Part shown: piece after piece, positions 35,497 to 44,377 of the stretch
Position numbering within the stretch: the stretch's first letter is position 1
Layout: every line of letters starts with the position of its first letter
Origin: Streptomyces sp. MP131-18
Lineage (GTDB): Bacteria > Actinomycetota > Actinomycetes > Streptomycetales > Streptomycetaceae
DNA: 64,000 nucleotides
Direction of reading: 5' to 3'
Assembly: GCF_001984575.1 (NCBI RefSeq)
Contig: NZ_LZNS01000001.1
Span: 1,376,238 to 1,440,237 of the forward strand
The notes under the pieces: generated by a model
What the model saw: the letters and a program-made list of their open reading frames with translations, nothing else
What the model was told of the DNA's origin: nothing
Databases searched by the model: none
Position numbers and translations under genes: made by a program

Positions 35497-36780
35497 TCAG
35501 TTGGAGATGTCGAAGCCGACTCGATCCATGTCCTCGACCACCGTGTCGTGTACCTGCTGGAGCGCGTCGGGCAAGGGAGTTCCGTTGCGGATGGCCGCGG
35601 AGATCGCGTCCTGGTAGGCGTCGCTTGCCGTGCTGACGTTCGGTCCCCAGGTGACGCCCGGGACGGTGTGCGAGGCCGCTTCCGTGGCGATGTCCCAGTA
35701 GTCCTGCTGACGCCCCGTCAGGGGTGGCGGTGGGCCCTGGGCGGCCGCCTCCTGGCCGGCGATGCAGGCGGGGTACTGGCCGTCGGCGATCTGGAGGTCG
35801 TAGGCCGTCTCGTCGGTGTTCATCCACATGGCGAACTCCGCCGCCGCCTCCGGGTGGTCGGAGTTCTTCGTGACGGTCAGGGCGGTCCCGCCCTGGAGGG
35901 CGACGTCCCTGTCGTCGCTCTCCCACTGGGGCAGGGGCGCGATCCCCCAGTCGCCCGCCTGCCCTTCGGCCACGCCGTACAGCACGCCCGGCGCCCACAG
36001 GGCGGACGGCCAGGTGAGCACGTGCCCGTTGTTGACCCGGTTGTTCCACTCCGGGGTCAGCAGCGGCTCCGGCCTGACCAGGTCGCGGTCGATCAGGTCC
36101 TGCCAGTACTCGGCGACCCGCATGGTCGCCTCGTCGTCGATGCCGACGGTCCATTCCCGGTCCTCGACCGTCCACCAGTCGGCGCCCGCCTGCTGGGCTA
36201 GCCCCGCGAAGTTGCCGAACTCCGTGGGCGCGAACGTGGCCAGGTGGGAGGACGGATCGCGCTCGCGGACATCGGCCGCGACCTCCGCGAACTCCTCCCA
36301 GGTCGCCGGCACTTCGAGGCCCAGCTCGTCGAACCGCGCCTGGTTGTACAGCAGCACCATCGGACCCACGTCCTGGGGAATGCCGTACACCTCCTCCTCG
36401 AAGCGGGTCATCTCCCACACTTCATCGGAGAAGTCGTCCTCGACCTCGGCGGTGTACTCGGAGATGTCGGCCAGCACGTCGGAGACGACCATCGCCGGGA
36501 TGGTCTGGTACTCGACGCACGAGATGTCCGGCGCGTTGCCCGCGCGGCTCGCCGTCAGCAGTTTCGTGGAGGAGTCCCCGCCGCCACCGGCGTCCGTGTG
36601 CCGTACCTGGATATCGGGATGCGCGGCGTTGAACGCGTCGACCTTTTCGCTCTGGGACTGGCTCCAGCACCAGTAGTCCAGGGTGATCACGCCGTCACCG
36701 GCCTCGCCGCCCGAGCAGGCCGCCACCAGGGAAGCGACCCCGGCGAGGGCGATTCCCCGGACGAAACCTCGTTCAGCCAT
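35497..36780 (-). CDS. Carbohydrate ABC transporter solute-binding lipoprotein (module 2)
   Basis: A 427-residue family 1 binding lipoprotein: lipobox LVAAC, mature start ITLDYWCWSQSQSEKVDAFN, WEEFAEVAADV and VTKNSDHPEAAAEFAMWMN. ATG 36780 follows GAGGAAGG. First gene of module 2 and divergent from the ROK regulator. It is clearly related in type to the module 1 protein but not near-identical, so the modules are likely to take different or overlapping glycans. Confidence 0.93.
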   Translation of the reverse strand: MAERGFVRGIALAGVASLVAACSGGEAGDGVITLDYWCWSQSQSEKVDAFNAAHPDIQVRHTDAGGGGDSSTKLLTASRAGNAPDISCVEYQTIPAMVVSDVLADISEYTAEVEDDFSDEVWEMTRFEEEVYGIPQDVGPMVLLYNQARFDELGLEVPATWEEFAEVAADVRERDPSSHLATFAPTEFGNFAGLAQQAGADWWTVEDREWTVGIDDEATMRVAEYWQDLIDRDLVRPEPLLTPEWNNRVNNGHVLTWPSALWAPGVLYGVAEGQAGDWGIAPLPQWESDDRDVALQGGTALTVTKNSDHPEAAAEFAMWMNTDETAYDLQIADGQYPACIAGQEAAAQGPPPPLTGRQQDYWDIATEAASHTVPGVTWGPNVSTASDAYQDAISAAIRNGTPLPDALQQVHDTVVEDMDRVGFDISN

Positions 36781-37150
36781 ACCCACTGCCTTCCTCGACC
36801 CGTCTCCCCCGGCCCACGGCGGATCGCCACGCGGCCCCGGAGGCGCGGCCCGGTGGGCCGCAACAGCGCGCACCGCCACCAGGTGACGCCCGTTCACAGC
36901 AGTTGGCTTTGCGACAGAGTCAAGCTAGGTCACCGCGCCCCGGCTGTCACTACCTCGTACGACAAAAATCCACAGCGATCGACAGCTCACCTGGGAGACA
37001 GTTTCGCAGAAGAGTTAACTTACCCCGGCAGACCGGCACCCCCGGCCCGGGGGTGCGGGCGGGGCACGGGCCGCCGCGGGCGTCCTGCGCCGCGGCGGCC
37101 GGGCCTCCGCGCGCCCCGGCACTCCCGGTCCCTACCTATATGCTGCGTGC
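36781..37150. promoter_or_regulatory. Divergent promoter region of module 2 and the ROK gene
   Basis: A 370-bp gene-free region with an AT-richer core (about 36900-37022) that includes an AGTTAACT palindrome (37013-37020). At its right end a TATGCT hexamer (37139-37144) lies at -12 to -7 relative to the ROK GTG. It most likely holds operators for both directions. Confidence 0.5.
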
Positions 37151-37166
37151 GTGAATTCGGCACGCA
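37144..37166 (+). promoter_or_regulatory. Hairpin around the ROK start codon; leaderless start
   Basis: Perfect 7-bp arms TGCGTGC (37144-37150) and GCACGCA (37160-37166) enclose a 9-nt loop that begins exactly with the GTG start codon. No Shine-Dalgarno precedes the GTG. The TATGCT -10 spacing fits transcription starting at or next to the start codon. Confidence 0.5.
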
Positions 37167-38338
37167 CGCAGGCCGGTCGCCGGTCTTCGATCCAGCAGTG
37201 GGCAGCGGTTTCACGCCCCGCCCGCCCCATAGTCAGGGAATTGCTGATCAACGGCCCGCAGACGCGGACTTCCCTGGCCAAAACCCTGGGCCTTTCGACC
37301 GGCAGCCTGACGCGCCTGACGAAACCCCTGGTCCAGTCCGGCCTTCTCGTGGAACGCGACGTCGTACACGATCCGGTCAACGGCCGCCCCACACGGCCGC
37401 TGGACATTGTCGCCGAGGACTTTCATTTCCTCGGCATCAAATTGACCTCCGACCACGTGCACGCGGCGGTCACCGATTTGCGGGCCCGCGTGGTGGCGGA
37501 GGCGGGCGAGCCGATCGGCGACAGGCGGCCGGAATCGGTTCTCGTGCAGGCCAGAAACTTGATGACGCGGCTGTCCCGGGAGGGAGCGGAGCCGGTCGCG
37601 GCCGGATTCGCACTCGGCGGCAATCCGCAGGCACCAGGTGAGACCGCGGCCGCCGAGGTCTTCGACGCACCATTCCTCGACTGGTGGGGTATCCCGCTCC
37701 AGCCCCTCCTCGACGAGCGGATGGGCATTCCCTGCGTGGTCAGCAACGATGTCTCGGCGCTCGCGCACAGCCAGCACTGGTTCGGCGCCGCCCGGGGCCT
37801 GTCCGACTTCGCCCTGGTGACCGCGGGGGCCGGAATCGGATATGCCCTCTTCATTCGCGATCACATGGTGACGGCCACGGAATCCGATCTCCGGGAATTC
37901 AGCCATCACATTCTCGACCCCGGCGGGCCCATGTGCCCGGAAGGGCACCGCGGCTGCGTGGCGTCCTATCTTTCGACGCACTCGATTCTGACCTCGGCGG
38001 CCCACGGATTGCGGCGACAGGTGACCATCGAGGAGATCACGCGCATGGCGCGCGAGGGCGACGCCGTCTGCCTACAGGTCACGCGCCAGGCGGGTTGGGC
38101 TCTCGGCGCCGTCATCGCGACGGTCGTCAACATCACCATGGTGAAGACGGTGGTCGTCGCGGGCGAGAGCGTCGAGGTCGCGCGAGCGGGGAAACGGCAT
38201 ATCGAGCGCGGGATGGGCCACCGCAGGCACCGCGACTACCGGTCCATCGACATTCCCATGCTGTCCGCCGACTTCACGGAATGGGCCAGGGGCGGCGCCG
38301 TGGCGGCCATCAGGACCTTCGTCGCCGGGACCTCCTGA
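37151..38338 (+). CDS. ROK-family transcriptional regulator
   Basis: A 395-residue repressor. The N-terminal MarR-like winged helix (IVRELLINGPQTRTSLAKTL, LSTGSLTRLTKPLVQSG) is followed by an ROK sugar-binding/kinase-like domain with CVVSNDVSALAHSQHWFGAA and ALVTAGAGIGYALFI. The zinc-site region reads MCPEGHRGC, with one fewer Cys than the usual CxCGxxGC. Divergent from module 2, hence its probable regulator. GTG 37151 appears leaderless. Confidence 0.9.
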   Translation: MNSARTQAGRRSSIQQWAAVSRPARPIVRELLINGPQTRTSLAKTLGLSTGSLTRLTKPLVQSGLLVERDVVHDPVNGRPTRPLDIVAEDFHFLGIKLTSDHVHAAVTDLRARVVAEAGEPIGDRRPESVLVQARNLMTRLSREGAEPVAAGFALGGNPQAPGETAAAEVFDAPFLDWWGIPLQPLLDERMGIPCVVSNDVSALAHSQHWFGAARGLSDFALVTAGAGIGYALFIRDHMVTATESDLREFSHHILDPGGPMCPEGHRGCVASYLSTHSILTSAAHGLRRQVTIEEITRMAREGDAVCLQVTRQAGWALGAVIATVVNITMVKTVVVAGESVEVARAGKRHIERGMGHRRHRDYRSIDIPMLSADFTEWARGGAVAAIRTFVAGTS

Positions 38339-38588
38339 GCAGCGCGACCCGCCCGGGACAACGGCCCGCCGCCCGCTGCCCGTTGCCGCACCGGACCGCG
38401 AACGGCGGCGGCGGGCACGGGAACCGGTCCGGACGGCGCGCCGTGGTGACCGGCGAACCGGCGGCGCCGCCGGTCGGCATGGCGCGGTTCGTGGTGTCCA
38501 CCCACTCCTCGGAACGGCTCGGGCAGGCCGGGGCCGTCGCCGGGCTCGTGGGCGGCCGCCATGCCCGGCGGCCCCGGCACCCGGTCGT
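38339..38588. other. Gap between convergent genes with terminator-like palindrome
   Basis: No supported gene. It contains an 18-bp perfect GC palindrome ACCGGCGGCGCCGCCGGT (38457-38474) that could help end transcription from either side. Confidence 0.4.
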
Positions 38589-39248
38589 TCACACCCGGTG
38601 GCGGACGTCCTCCAGGTAACGGAGAACGGCGGCGACGCGCCGGTCCACGTGGTCGGTGGGTGCCAGGTCGAGCTTGGCGAAGATGTTGCGGATGTGCTTG
38701 TGCACGGCGCCGTGCGTGACGCAGAGCCGTTCCGCGATGGCCGCGTTGCCGAGCCCCTCGGCCATCAGGGCGAGCACGTCGCGCTCCCGCGGGCTGAGCC
38801 GTTCCAGCCGGACGTCGTGGCGGGTACGGGTGAACAGCTGGGCCACGACCTCCGGATCGATCGCCGTGCCCCCGGCCACCACGCGGTGCAGCGCGTCCAG
38901 GAACTCCTCGACCCGCCCGACCCGCTCCTTGAGGAGGTACCCGAGATGGGTGACGCCGCCCGTGAGCAGCTCGGTGGCGAAGGTCTGCTCCACGTAGGCG
39001 GACAGCACGAGGATGGCCAGGTCGGGCCGCCGGCGCCGGGCCTCGATGGCGGCGACGATCCCCTCGTCGGTGTGGGTCGGCGGCATCCGGACGTCGAGGA
39101 TGGCCACGTCCGGCCGATGGGCGTCCAGCGCCGTCAGGAACTCCGCGGGCGTGCCCGCGGTGGCCACCACGTCGAGGGACTCCGCGCGCAGCAGCAGCGC
39201 CAGGCCCTCGCGCAGCAACGGGTCGTCCTCGGCTATCACGATCCGCAT
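38589..39248 (-). CDS. LuxR/NarL-family response regulator
   Basis: A 219-residue response regulator. The receiver has acidic residues EDD near the N-terminus, phospho-acceptor Asp in VAILDVRMPP and the conserved Lys in LLKERVG. The C-terminal LuxR HTH is LSPRERDVLALMAEGLGNAAIAERL. It overlaps the sensor kinase gene by 13 bp. It probably controls the divergent FtsX-type ABC operon. Confidence 0.93.
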   Translation of the reverse strand: MRIVIAEDDPLLREGLALLLRAESLDVVATAGTPAEFLTALDAHRPDVAILDVRMPPTHTDEGIVAAIEARRRRPDLAILVLSAYVEQTFATELLTGGVTHLGYLLKERVGRVEEFLDALHRVVAGGTAIDPEVVAQLFTRTRHDVRLERLSPRERDVLALMAEGLGNAAIAERLCVTHGAVHKHIRNIFAKLDLAPTDHVDRRVAAVLRYLEDVRHRV

Positions 39249-40588
39249 GGGAGTCTCACCTCAAGGGTTGTCGGGCCGCCGGGCGGGCTGGCCAGGTGCA
39301 GGGTGCCGTCGTGCGCCGCCACGCGGCGGCGGATGCCGGAGAGTCCGGACCCGCCGCTCTCGTCCGCGCCGCCCCGGCCGTCGTCGGTGACGTGCAGGTG
39401 CAGCCACCCGCCGCGGCTGACGACCGAGACGGCCGCCTTGTCGGCGTTGCTGTGCTTGGCGATGTTGGTCAGCGTCTCGGCCACCACGAAGTAGGCGGTC
39501 GCCTCCACGGATGCGGCGCACCGTTCGGGGGCGTCGACGTCAATCCGGCACGGCACCGGGCAGGACGCGGCAAGTCCGGTGAGCGCACCGGCCAGCCCGC
39601 GGTCGGCCAGGACGGGCGGCACGATGCCCCGGGCGACGGTGCGCAGTTCGGCCAGGGCCTGTTCGGCCGCGCGCTGGGCACGTTCGAGAAGCTCCTCGGC
39701 GGCGTGCGGGCCGGCCGGGCCCGAGGCCGGGGGAAGGTCGCGGGCGACCATGCGGCGGGCGGCACCCAGCAGCACGGTGACGGTGACGAGCCGGTTCTGG
39801 GTGCCGTCGTGGAGCGCGCGTTCGATGCGGCGCAGCTCGGTGGCGTGCGCGTCGAGCGCGGCGGCCCGCGTGGCGGTGAGCTGCGCGACGCGCAGGGACA
39901 GGTCCGCTTCCGGACCGGCCGCCAGAAGCCGCCGCCCCGGCCGCGCCTGCACCCGCGCCATGGCCGGGGTGAGACCGAAGATGATGGCGACCCAGCCCAG
40001 GCCCAGCAGAGCCACGGGCACGGCATCGCCCCAGGTGTACGCGATCCCGCCGATGCCCACGGACGTCGCGGTCACGCCCTCGGGCGTCAGGCTCCACCAC
40101 AGCGGGAAGGTCACGTCGCGCAGCGCGAGGAACGGCAGCGCCACGCCGCTCAGGCCGAGGAACAGCCCCCGCGACGCGTGGGCGGTCAGCCAGCGCAGCT
40201 CCCGCCGGGTCGTGGGGTCGGTGAGGGCGAGCCGCAGCCCGGTCGGCGCGGGCCCGGGGCCGATGACCTCGGGGCCCCAGCGGCTGAGCCTGCCGCGTTC
40301 GCGATCGGCCAGGCCGTGCAGCGCGCGCAGCACCGCAGGCACCATGAGCAGTCCGACCCCGGCCAGGCTCAACACGGCGGTGACCGCCAGCCACATCAGG
40401 ACGACGAACGCCAGCAGGGCGGTGCCGAGCCCGCCCGCGAGCTGTTCGATCGCGGAGATGGCGGCGCCGGTGGCACGGACCACGGTGTTCCTGGTGCCGG
40501 CGTTCTCACCGCCGGACTCGCCGGACTCGCCGGACCCCCGCCGGCCCGCCGCCCGGCCGTCGGCCGCCTCGTCCCGCTGGGCCGGCAT
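39236..40588 (-). CDS. Sensor histidine kinase (HisKA_3 type)
   Basis: A 450-residue membrane kinase. Two pairs of N-terminal membrane helices are visible (FVVLMWLAVTAVLSLAGVGL and around GLFLGLSGVALPFLAL). The phospho-acceptor His is in RRIERALHDGTQNRL; the ATPase N-box is AETLTNIAKHSNA, with DDGRGGAD. ATG 40588 follows GAGGGAGGGACGG; a GTG 27 bases upstream is less likely. Cognate regulator directly downstream. Confidence 0.92.
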   Translation of the reverse strand: MPAQRDEAADGRAAGRRGSGESGESGGENAGTRNTVVRATGAAISAIEQLAGGLGTALLAFVVLMWLAVTAVLSLAGVGLLMVPAVLRALHGLADRERGRLSRWGPEVIGPGPAPTGLRLALTDPTTRRELRWLTAHASRGLFLGLSGVALPFLALRDVTFPLWWSLTPEGVTATSVGIGGIAYTWGDAVPVALLGLGWVAIIFGLTPAMARVQARPGRRLLAAGPEADLSLRVAQLTATRAAALDAHATELRRIERALHDGTQNRLVTVTVLLGAARRMVARDLPPASGPAGPHAAEELLERAQRAAEQALAELRTVARGIVPPVLADRGLAGALTGLAASCPVPCRIDVDAPERCAASVEATAYFVVAETLTNIAKHSNADKAAVSVVSRGGWLHLHVTDDGRGGADESGGSGLSGIRRRVAAHDGTLHLASPPGGPTTLEVRLPCGS

Positions 40589-40763
40589 CCGTCCCTCCCT
40601 CGTCGGCGCCCCCACCTGCCCCGGGCCGCCGCCCCGTTGACCATGAGCGCAGGAACGCAGGGTACAGCCTGCTGCACCGCGGTTCCGGCGGCTGGCTGGC
40701 TCGGCCGCACGGGCCCGCGCGGCCTAGCGTTCGGACTTCCAAGCACCTTCGAAGAGGAAGCAC

Positions 40764-41009
40764 ATGGTGAAGGACACGGACCCCTACCGCCTCACCGGCG
40801 ATGTCGAGGGCATGCGCGGGGCATCGCCCGGCACCGGCGGTACCGACGTTCTGCGCGGCCTGCTGTGGGTGGTGCTGGTCATCAGCATGGCCGGCAACAT
40901 GGTGGCCTCGTACGCCGCCGCCGCGCTGCCGGTGCACCTCGCCTTCGGCGTGGTCACCGCCCTGTGCGTGACGGCGCTCGTCGTCCAGCGCCTGCGGAGG
41001 CGCCGATGA
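40764..41009 (+). CDS. Small two-helix membrane protein
   Basis: An 81-residue protein with two predicted membrane helices (LLWVVLVISMAGNMVASY and VHLAFGVVTALCVTALVV) and a basic tail RLRRRR. AAGAGGAAG precedes ATG 40764. Its stop overlaps the ATPase start (ATGA), so it belongs to the exporter operon. No family recognised; it may be an accessory subunit or a sensor for the exporter. Confidence 0.75.
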   Translation: MVKDTDPYRLTGDVEGMRGASPGTGGTDVLRGLLWVVLVISMAGNMVASYAAAALPVHLAFGVVTALCVTALVVQRLRRRR

Positions 41010-41764
41010 GCGCGGTCGCCATGGGAGCGGGCCGGACCACGCGCCACACGCCCGCCATCGCGCTGGCGAACGTCAGCAAGGCGTACGCCGGCGGGGTCCG
41101 GGCCCTCGACGGCGTGTCCCTGGTCGTGGAGCATGGCACCTTCCTCGCCGTGATGGGGCCCTCGGGGTCGGGCAAGAGCACCCTGATGCACTGCGCCGCG
41201 GGCCTCGACACCCCGACGGCCGGGAGCATCGCGATCGACGGCCACGACATCGGCGGGCTGAACGAGACCCGCAGGACCGAACTGCGCCGCGAACGCATCG
41301 GGTTCGTCTTCCAGGCGTACAACCTGGTGCCCTCGCTCAGCATCGCCGACAACATCACCCTGCCGCTGCGGCTGGCCGGGCGCGCCCCGGACAAGGAGTG
41401 GCTGCGCACCCTCGTCGACCGTGTCGGTCTTGCCGACCGGCTGACGCACCGGCCGGCCGAACTCTCCGGCGGCCAGCAGCAACGGGCCACCATCGTCCGG
41501 GCCCTGGTGGCCAAACCCGCGGTCGTGTTCGCCGACGAGCCGACCGGCGCGCTGGACCTGCGCAGCGCCCAGGAGGTGCTGCGCCTCCTGCGCGACCTCG
41601 TCGACGAGCTGCGCCAGACGGTGGTGATGGTCACCCACGATCCGGCCGCCGCCGCGCACGCGGACCGGGCGCTGGTCATGGCCGACGGCCGGGTGGTGGA
41701 GACCGTGGAGGCGCCCACCGCCCCGGCGCTGGCCGACCGCCTCGTCGCGCTGGGGAAGGGCTGA
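41006..41764 (+). CDS. ABC transporter ATP-binding protein (MacB/LolD type)
   Basis: A 252-residue ATPase: Walker A GPSGSGKST, signature LSGGQQQRA, Walker B VVFADEPTGALD, H-loop VTHDP, and the family-typical FVFQAYNLVPSLS Q-loop region. Translationally coupled to the small membrane protein and followed 2 bp later by the FtsX-like permease. Probably antibiotic or lipid-related efflux/mechanotransmission. Confidence 0.94.
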   Translation: MSAVAMGAGRTTRHTPAIALANVSKAYAGGVRALDGVSLVVEHGTFLAVMGPSGSGKSTLMHCAAGLDTPTAGSIAIDGHDIGGLNETRRTELRRERIGFVFQAYNLVPSLSIADNITLPLRLAGRAPDKEWLRTLVDRVGLADRLTHRPAELSGGQQQRATIVRALVAKPAVVFADEPTGALDLRSAQEVLRLLRDLVDELRQTVVMVTHDPAAAAHADRALVMADGRVVETVEAPTAPALADRLVALGKG

Positions 41765-41766
41765 AC

Positions 41767-44307
41767 ATGCTGCATCTCGCGGTGCGCATGGCCATGCACC
41801 GGATCACCGCGCTGCTGGCCGTCGCGTGTGCGGTACTGGGCGGCGCGGCACTGATCACCGGCACCGGGGTACTGGCCGAGTCCGGGTTGCGCTCCCAGCT
41901 GCCGAGCGGTCGCCTCGGCGCGGTGGACGTCGTCGTCGCGGCGGATCAGGAGTACGACCCGGGCGCGGACCTGCCGATCGCACTCCCCGAACGCGGCGCC
42001 GTTCCGGCCGAGTTGGTCGAGCGGCTGGCCGGACTGCCCGGCGTCGCCTCGGTGGTCGGCGACATCGGCTTCCCGGCCGCCCTCGTCGACGCCGAAGGGC
42101 GGGTCGTGCCGGCCGAGGCCCCGGGGACGGCCGGGCACGGCTGGTCCTCGACCGGCCTGTCGGCGGACCCGCGGATCGACGGCGCGGAGCCGGCCGGACC
42201 CGGCGAGATCGGCGTGGACCGTTCCCTGGCCGCCGCGGCCGGGGTGGGCCCCGGCGACCGGGTCGAGGTCGTCGCGGCGGGCCGGCCCGCCGCCGAGTAC
42301 CGCGTCTCCGCGGTGGTCGACGCCCCGGAGGCCGGGATCTTCTTCGCCGACGCCCACGCCGCGGACCTCTCCCCGCGGGGCCGGGCCGCGGACTTCGAGG
42401 CCGTCGACCTGATCGCGCTCACCGCCGAGCCGGGCGAGCGCGACGCGGTCGCCGACGCGGCCCGTGACGAGGTCGAGGGCACGGGCCTCGTGGTGTCCAC
42501 CGGTGCCGACCGGGGCGATGTCGCCGAACCCGGCGCGGGCTCGGCACGTTCCCTCCTGATCCTGCTCACCAGCTCCCTGGCCGGGATCGTGCTGCTGATC
42601 ATCGGGTTCGTCATGGCGAGCGCGCTGGCCGTCTCGTTTGCCGGGCAGCGGCGCGACCTGGCCCTGATGCGGGCCGTGGGCGCGACCCCGAAGCAGATCC
42701 GCCGCATCGCCGCGGGTCAGGCGAGCGTCATCGCGGCCGCGGCGGCGGTGCCAGGCGTGGCGCTCGGCTACCTGCTGGCCGGGCGGTTCCGGCGGCTGTT
42801 GGTGGACCGCGACGTCATCCCTGCCGAACTGCCGCTGACCATCAGCCCGTTGCCCGCCATCGCCACGCTCGCCCTCCTGGCCGCCGCCGTCCAGGTATCG
42901 GCCCGGGGCGCCGCCTGGCGGACGTCCCGCATACCCGCGACCGAGGCGGTCGCGGAATCGCGCACCGAACCCCGCACCCCGTCGGGAATCCGCACCGGCG
43001 CCGGGCTGCTGATCATCGTCGGCGCGACCGCCCTGTCGGTCGTGCCGCTGCTGGCGAGGACCCAGATCGGCGCGGCGGCCACCTCCCTCGCCGGCATCCT
43101 CGCCGCGATCGGCCTGGCCATGGCCGGCCCCGCCCTCGTCCGGAGCGTCAGCAACGCGCTGGCGCGGCGCATGCGGCCCGGCGTCTCCGCGCCGACCTGG
43201 CTGGCGATGGCCAATGTCCGCGGCTACTCCCTGCGGCTCGCTGGCGTCGTCTCCACCCTCGCCATGGCCGTGGTCTTCGTCCTGACCTACGTCTTCGCGC
43301 AGACCACCGTGATGGCCGCCACCTCGGACGACACCCGTGAGGGCACCCTCGCCCAGTACCGCGTGGGCGCTCCGGAGCTGGGCGGGCTGCCCGCGGACAC
43401 GCTCGACGCCGTGCGGACCAGCCCGGGCGTTGCGGCGGCGGCCCCCGTCAGCACCACCACCGTGGTGTGGCGCTACGAGATGTTCGGCGAGGAGGAGGTG
43501 GAGTCCAGCTCCGCGCTGGTCCTCACCCCGGACGCGCCGGCCGTTCTCGACCTGGACGTGCGTTCCGGCGACCTCGCGCGCCTGACCGGCGCCACCGTCG
43601 CCGTCAGCAGCGACGTCGCCCGGTCGCGCGACGCGGAGGTGGGCGGCCGGGTGGATCTGATCCTGGGCGACGGCACCGCCGTCGAGGCCGAGGTCGTCGC
43701 CGTCTACGACCGCGGCCTCGGCTTCGGCCCGGTCGTGATCTCCCATCAGCTCGCGGAGGGCCACACCACCACGGGCCTCGACCAGGAGATCTTCGTCCGC
43801 ACCGACGGCACCGCCGAGGCGGAACGCGGCCTCGCCGCGTTCACCGCGTCCCGCCCGGGCCTGGCCCTCGACGAGGCGTACGTCGAATCCGGCGGCCTGG
43901 CCGACGCGCCGCCCGAGGTGTGGATCAACCTGGCCACGATCGCGGTGCTGCTGGCCTACCTCCTCCTCAGTATCGCCAACAAGATCGTCGCCACCACCGC
44001 CCAGCGCCGCGGCGAACTCGCCACGCTCCGCATCAACGGCACGACGCCGGGCCAGGTCCGCGCGATGATGCGGCGGGAGGCGCTGGTGATCGGCGTCGCC
44101 GCGCTCGCCGCCGGGCTGGTGCTTTCCGTCGTCCCGCTGGCGCTCCTCGGGATGGGATTCCTGGACCGGCCCTGGCCCGCGGGCCCGGTCTGGCTGCTGC
44201 CCGCCACCGCACTCGTGGTCCTCGCCACGGCCTTCCTCACCGTGGAGATCCCCACCCGGCAGGCGCTGCGCACCGCCCCCGCCGACGCCCTCGCGCACCA
44301 CGAGTAA
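41767..44307 (+). CDS. FtsX-like ABC transporter permease (MacB-type, duplicated)
   Basis: An 846-residue membrane protein. It has an N-terminal helix, a large extracellular domain, a three-helix FtsX core (RRDLALMRAVGATPKQIRRIAAGQ), then a second helix-extracellular-FtsX set (RRGELATLRINGTTPGQVRAM). This is the duplicated layout of actinobacterial exporters. The operon with its ATPase is divergent from a two-component system, a common antimicrobial-peptide-sensing arrangement. Confidence 0.92.
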   Translation: MLHLAVRMAMHRITALLAVACAVLGGAALITGTGVLAESGLRSQLPSGRLGAVDVVVAADQEYDPGADLPIALPERGAVPAELVERLAGLPGVASVVGDIGFPAALVDAEGRVVPAEAPGTAGHGWSSTGLSADPRIDGAEPAGPGEIGVDRSLAAAAGVGPGDRVEVVAAGRPAAEYRVSAVVDAPEAGIFFADAHAADLSPRGRAADFEAVDLIALTAEPGERDAVADAARDEVEGTGLVVSTGADRGDVAEPGAGSARSLLILLTSSLAGIVLLIIGFVMASALAVSFAGQRRDLALMRAVGATPKQIRRIAAGQASVIAAAAAVPGVALGYLLAGRFRRLLVDRDVIPAELPLTISPLPAIATLALLAAAVQVSARGAAWRTSRIPATEAVAESRTEPRTPSGIRTGAGLLIIVGATALSVVPLLARTQIGAAATSLAGILAAIGLAMAGPALVRSVSNALARRMRPGVSAPTWLAMANVRGYSLRLAGVVSTLAMAVVFVLTYVFAQTTVMAATSDDTREGTLAQYRVGAPELGGLPADTLDAVRTSPGVAAAAPVSTTTVVWRYEMFGEEEVESSSALVLTPDAPAVLDLDVRSGDLARLTGATVAVSSDVARSRDAEVGGRVDLILGDGTAVEAEVVAVYDRGLGFGPVVISHQLAEGHTTTGLDQEIFVRTDGTAEAERGLAAFTASRPGLALDEAYVESGGLADAPPEVWINLATIAVLLAYLLLSIANKIVATTAQRRGELATLRINGTTPGQVRAMMRREALVIGVAALAAGLVLSVVPLALLGMGFLDRPWPAGPVWLLPATALVVLATAFLTVEIPTRQALRTAPADALAHHE

Positions 44308-44337
44308 CACCACCGGTAGCTCCCCGGGCACCCGAGA

Positions 44338-44366
44338 ACGGCCGGGCCCGTCGCGGGCCCGGCCGT
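44338..44366. terminator. Bidirectional terminator between convergent genes
   Basis: Perfect 13-bp inverted repeat (44338-44350 and 44354-44366) with a 3-nt loop, between the FtsX permease and the aldo/keto reductase. Confidence 0.75.
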
Positions 44367-44377
44367 GGGCACCACCG

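Noticed and set aside
38339..38588. Short genes in the gap between ROK and the response regulator
   Set aside because: All frames are Arg/Pro-rich, without ribosome sites, and the gap separates convergent genes.
40954..44331. 1125-codon frame on the minus strand
   Set aside because: Antisense to the ABC ATPase and FtsX permease, which have clear motifs; no recognisable domain in the shadow.
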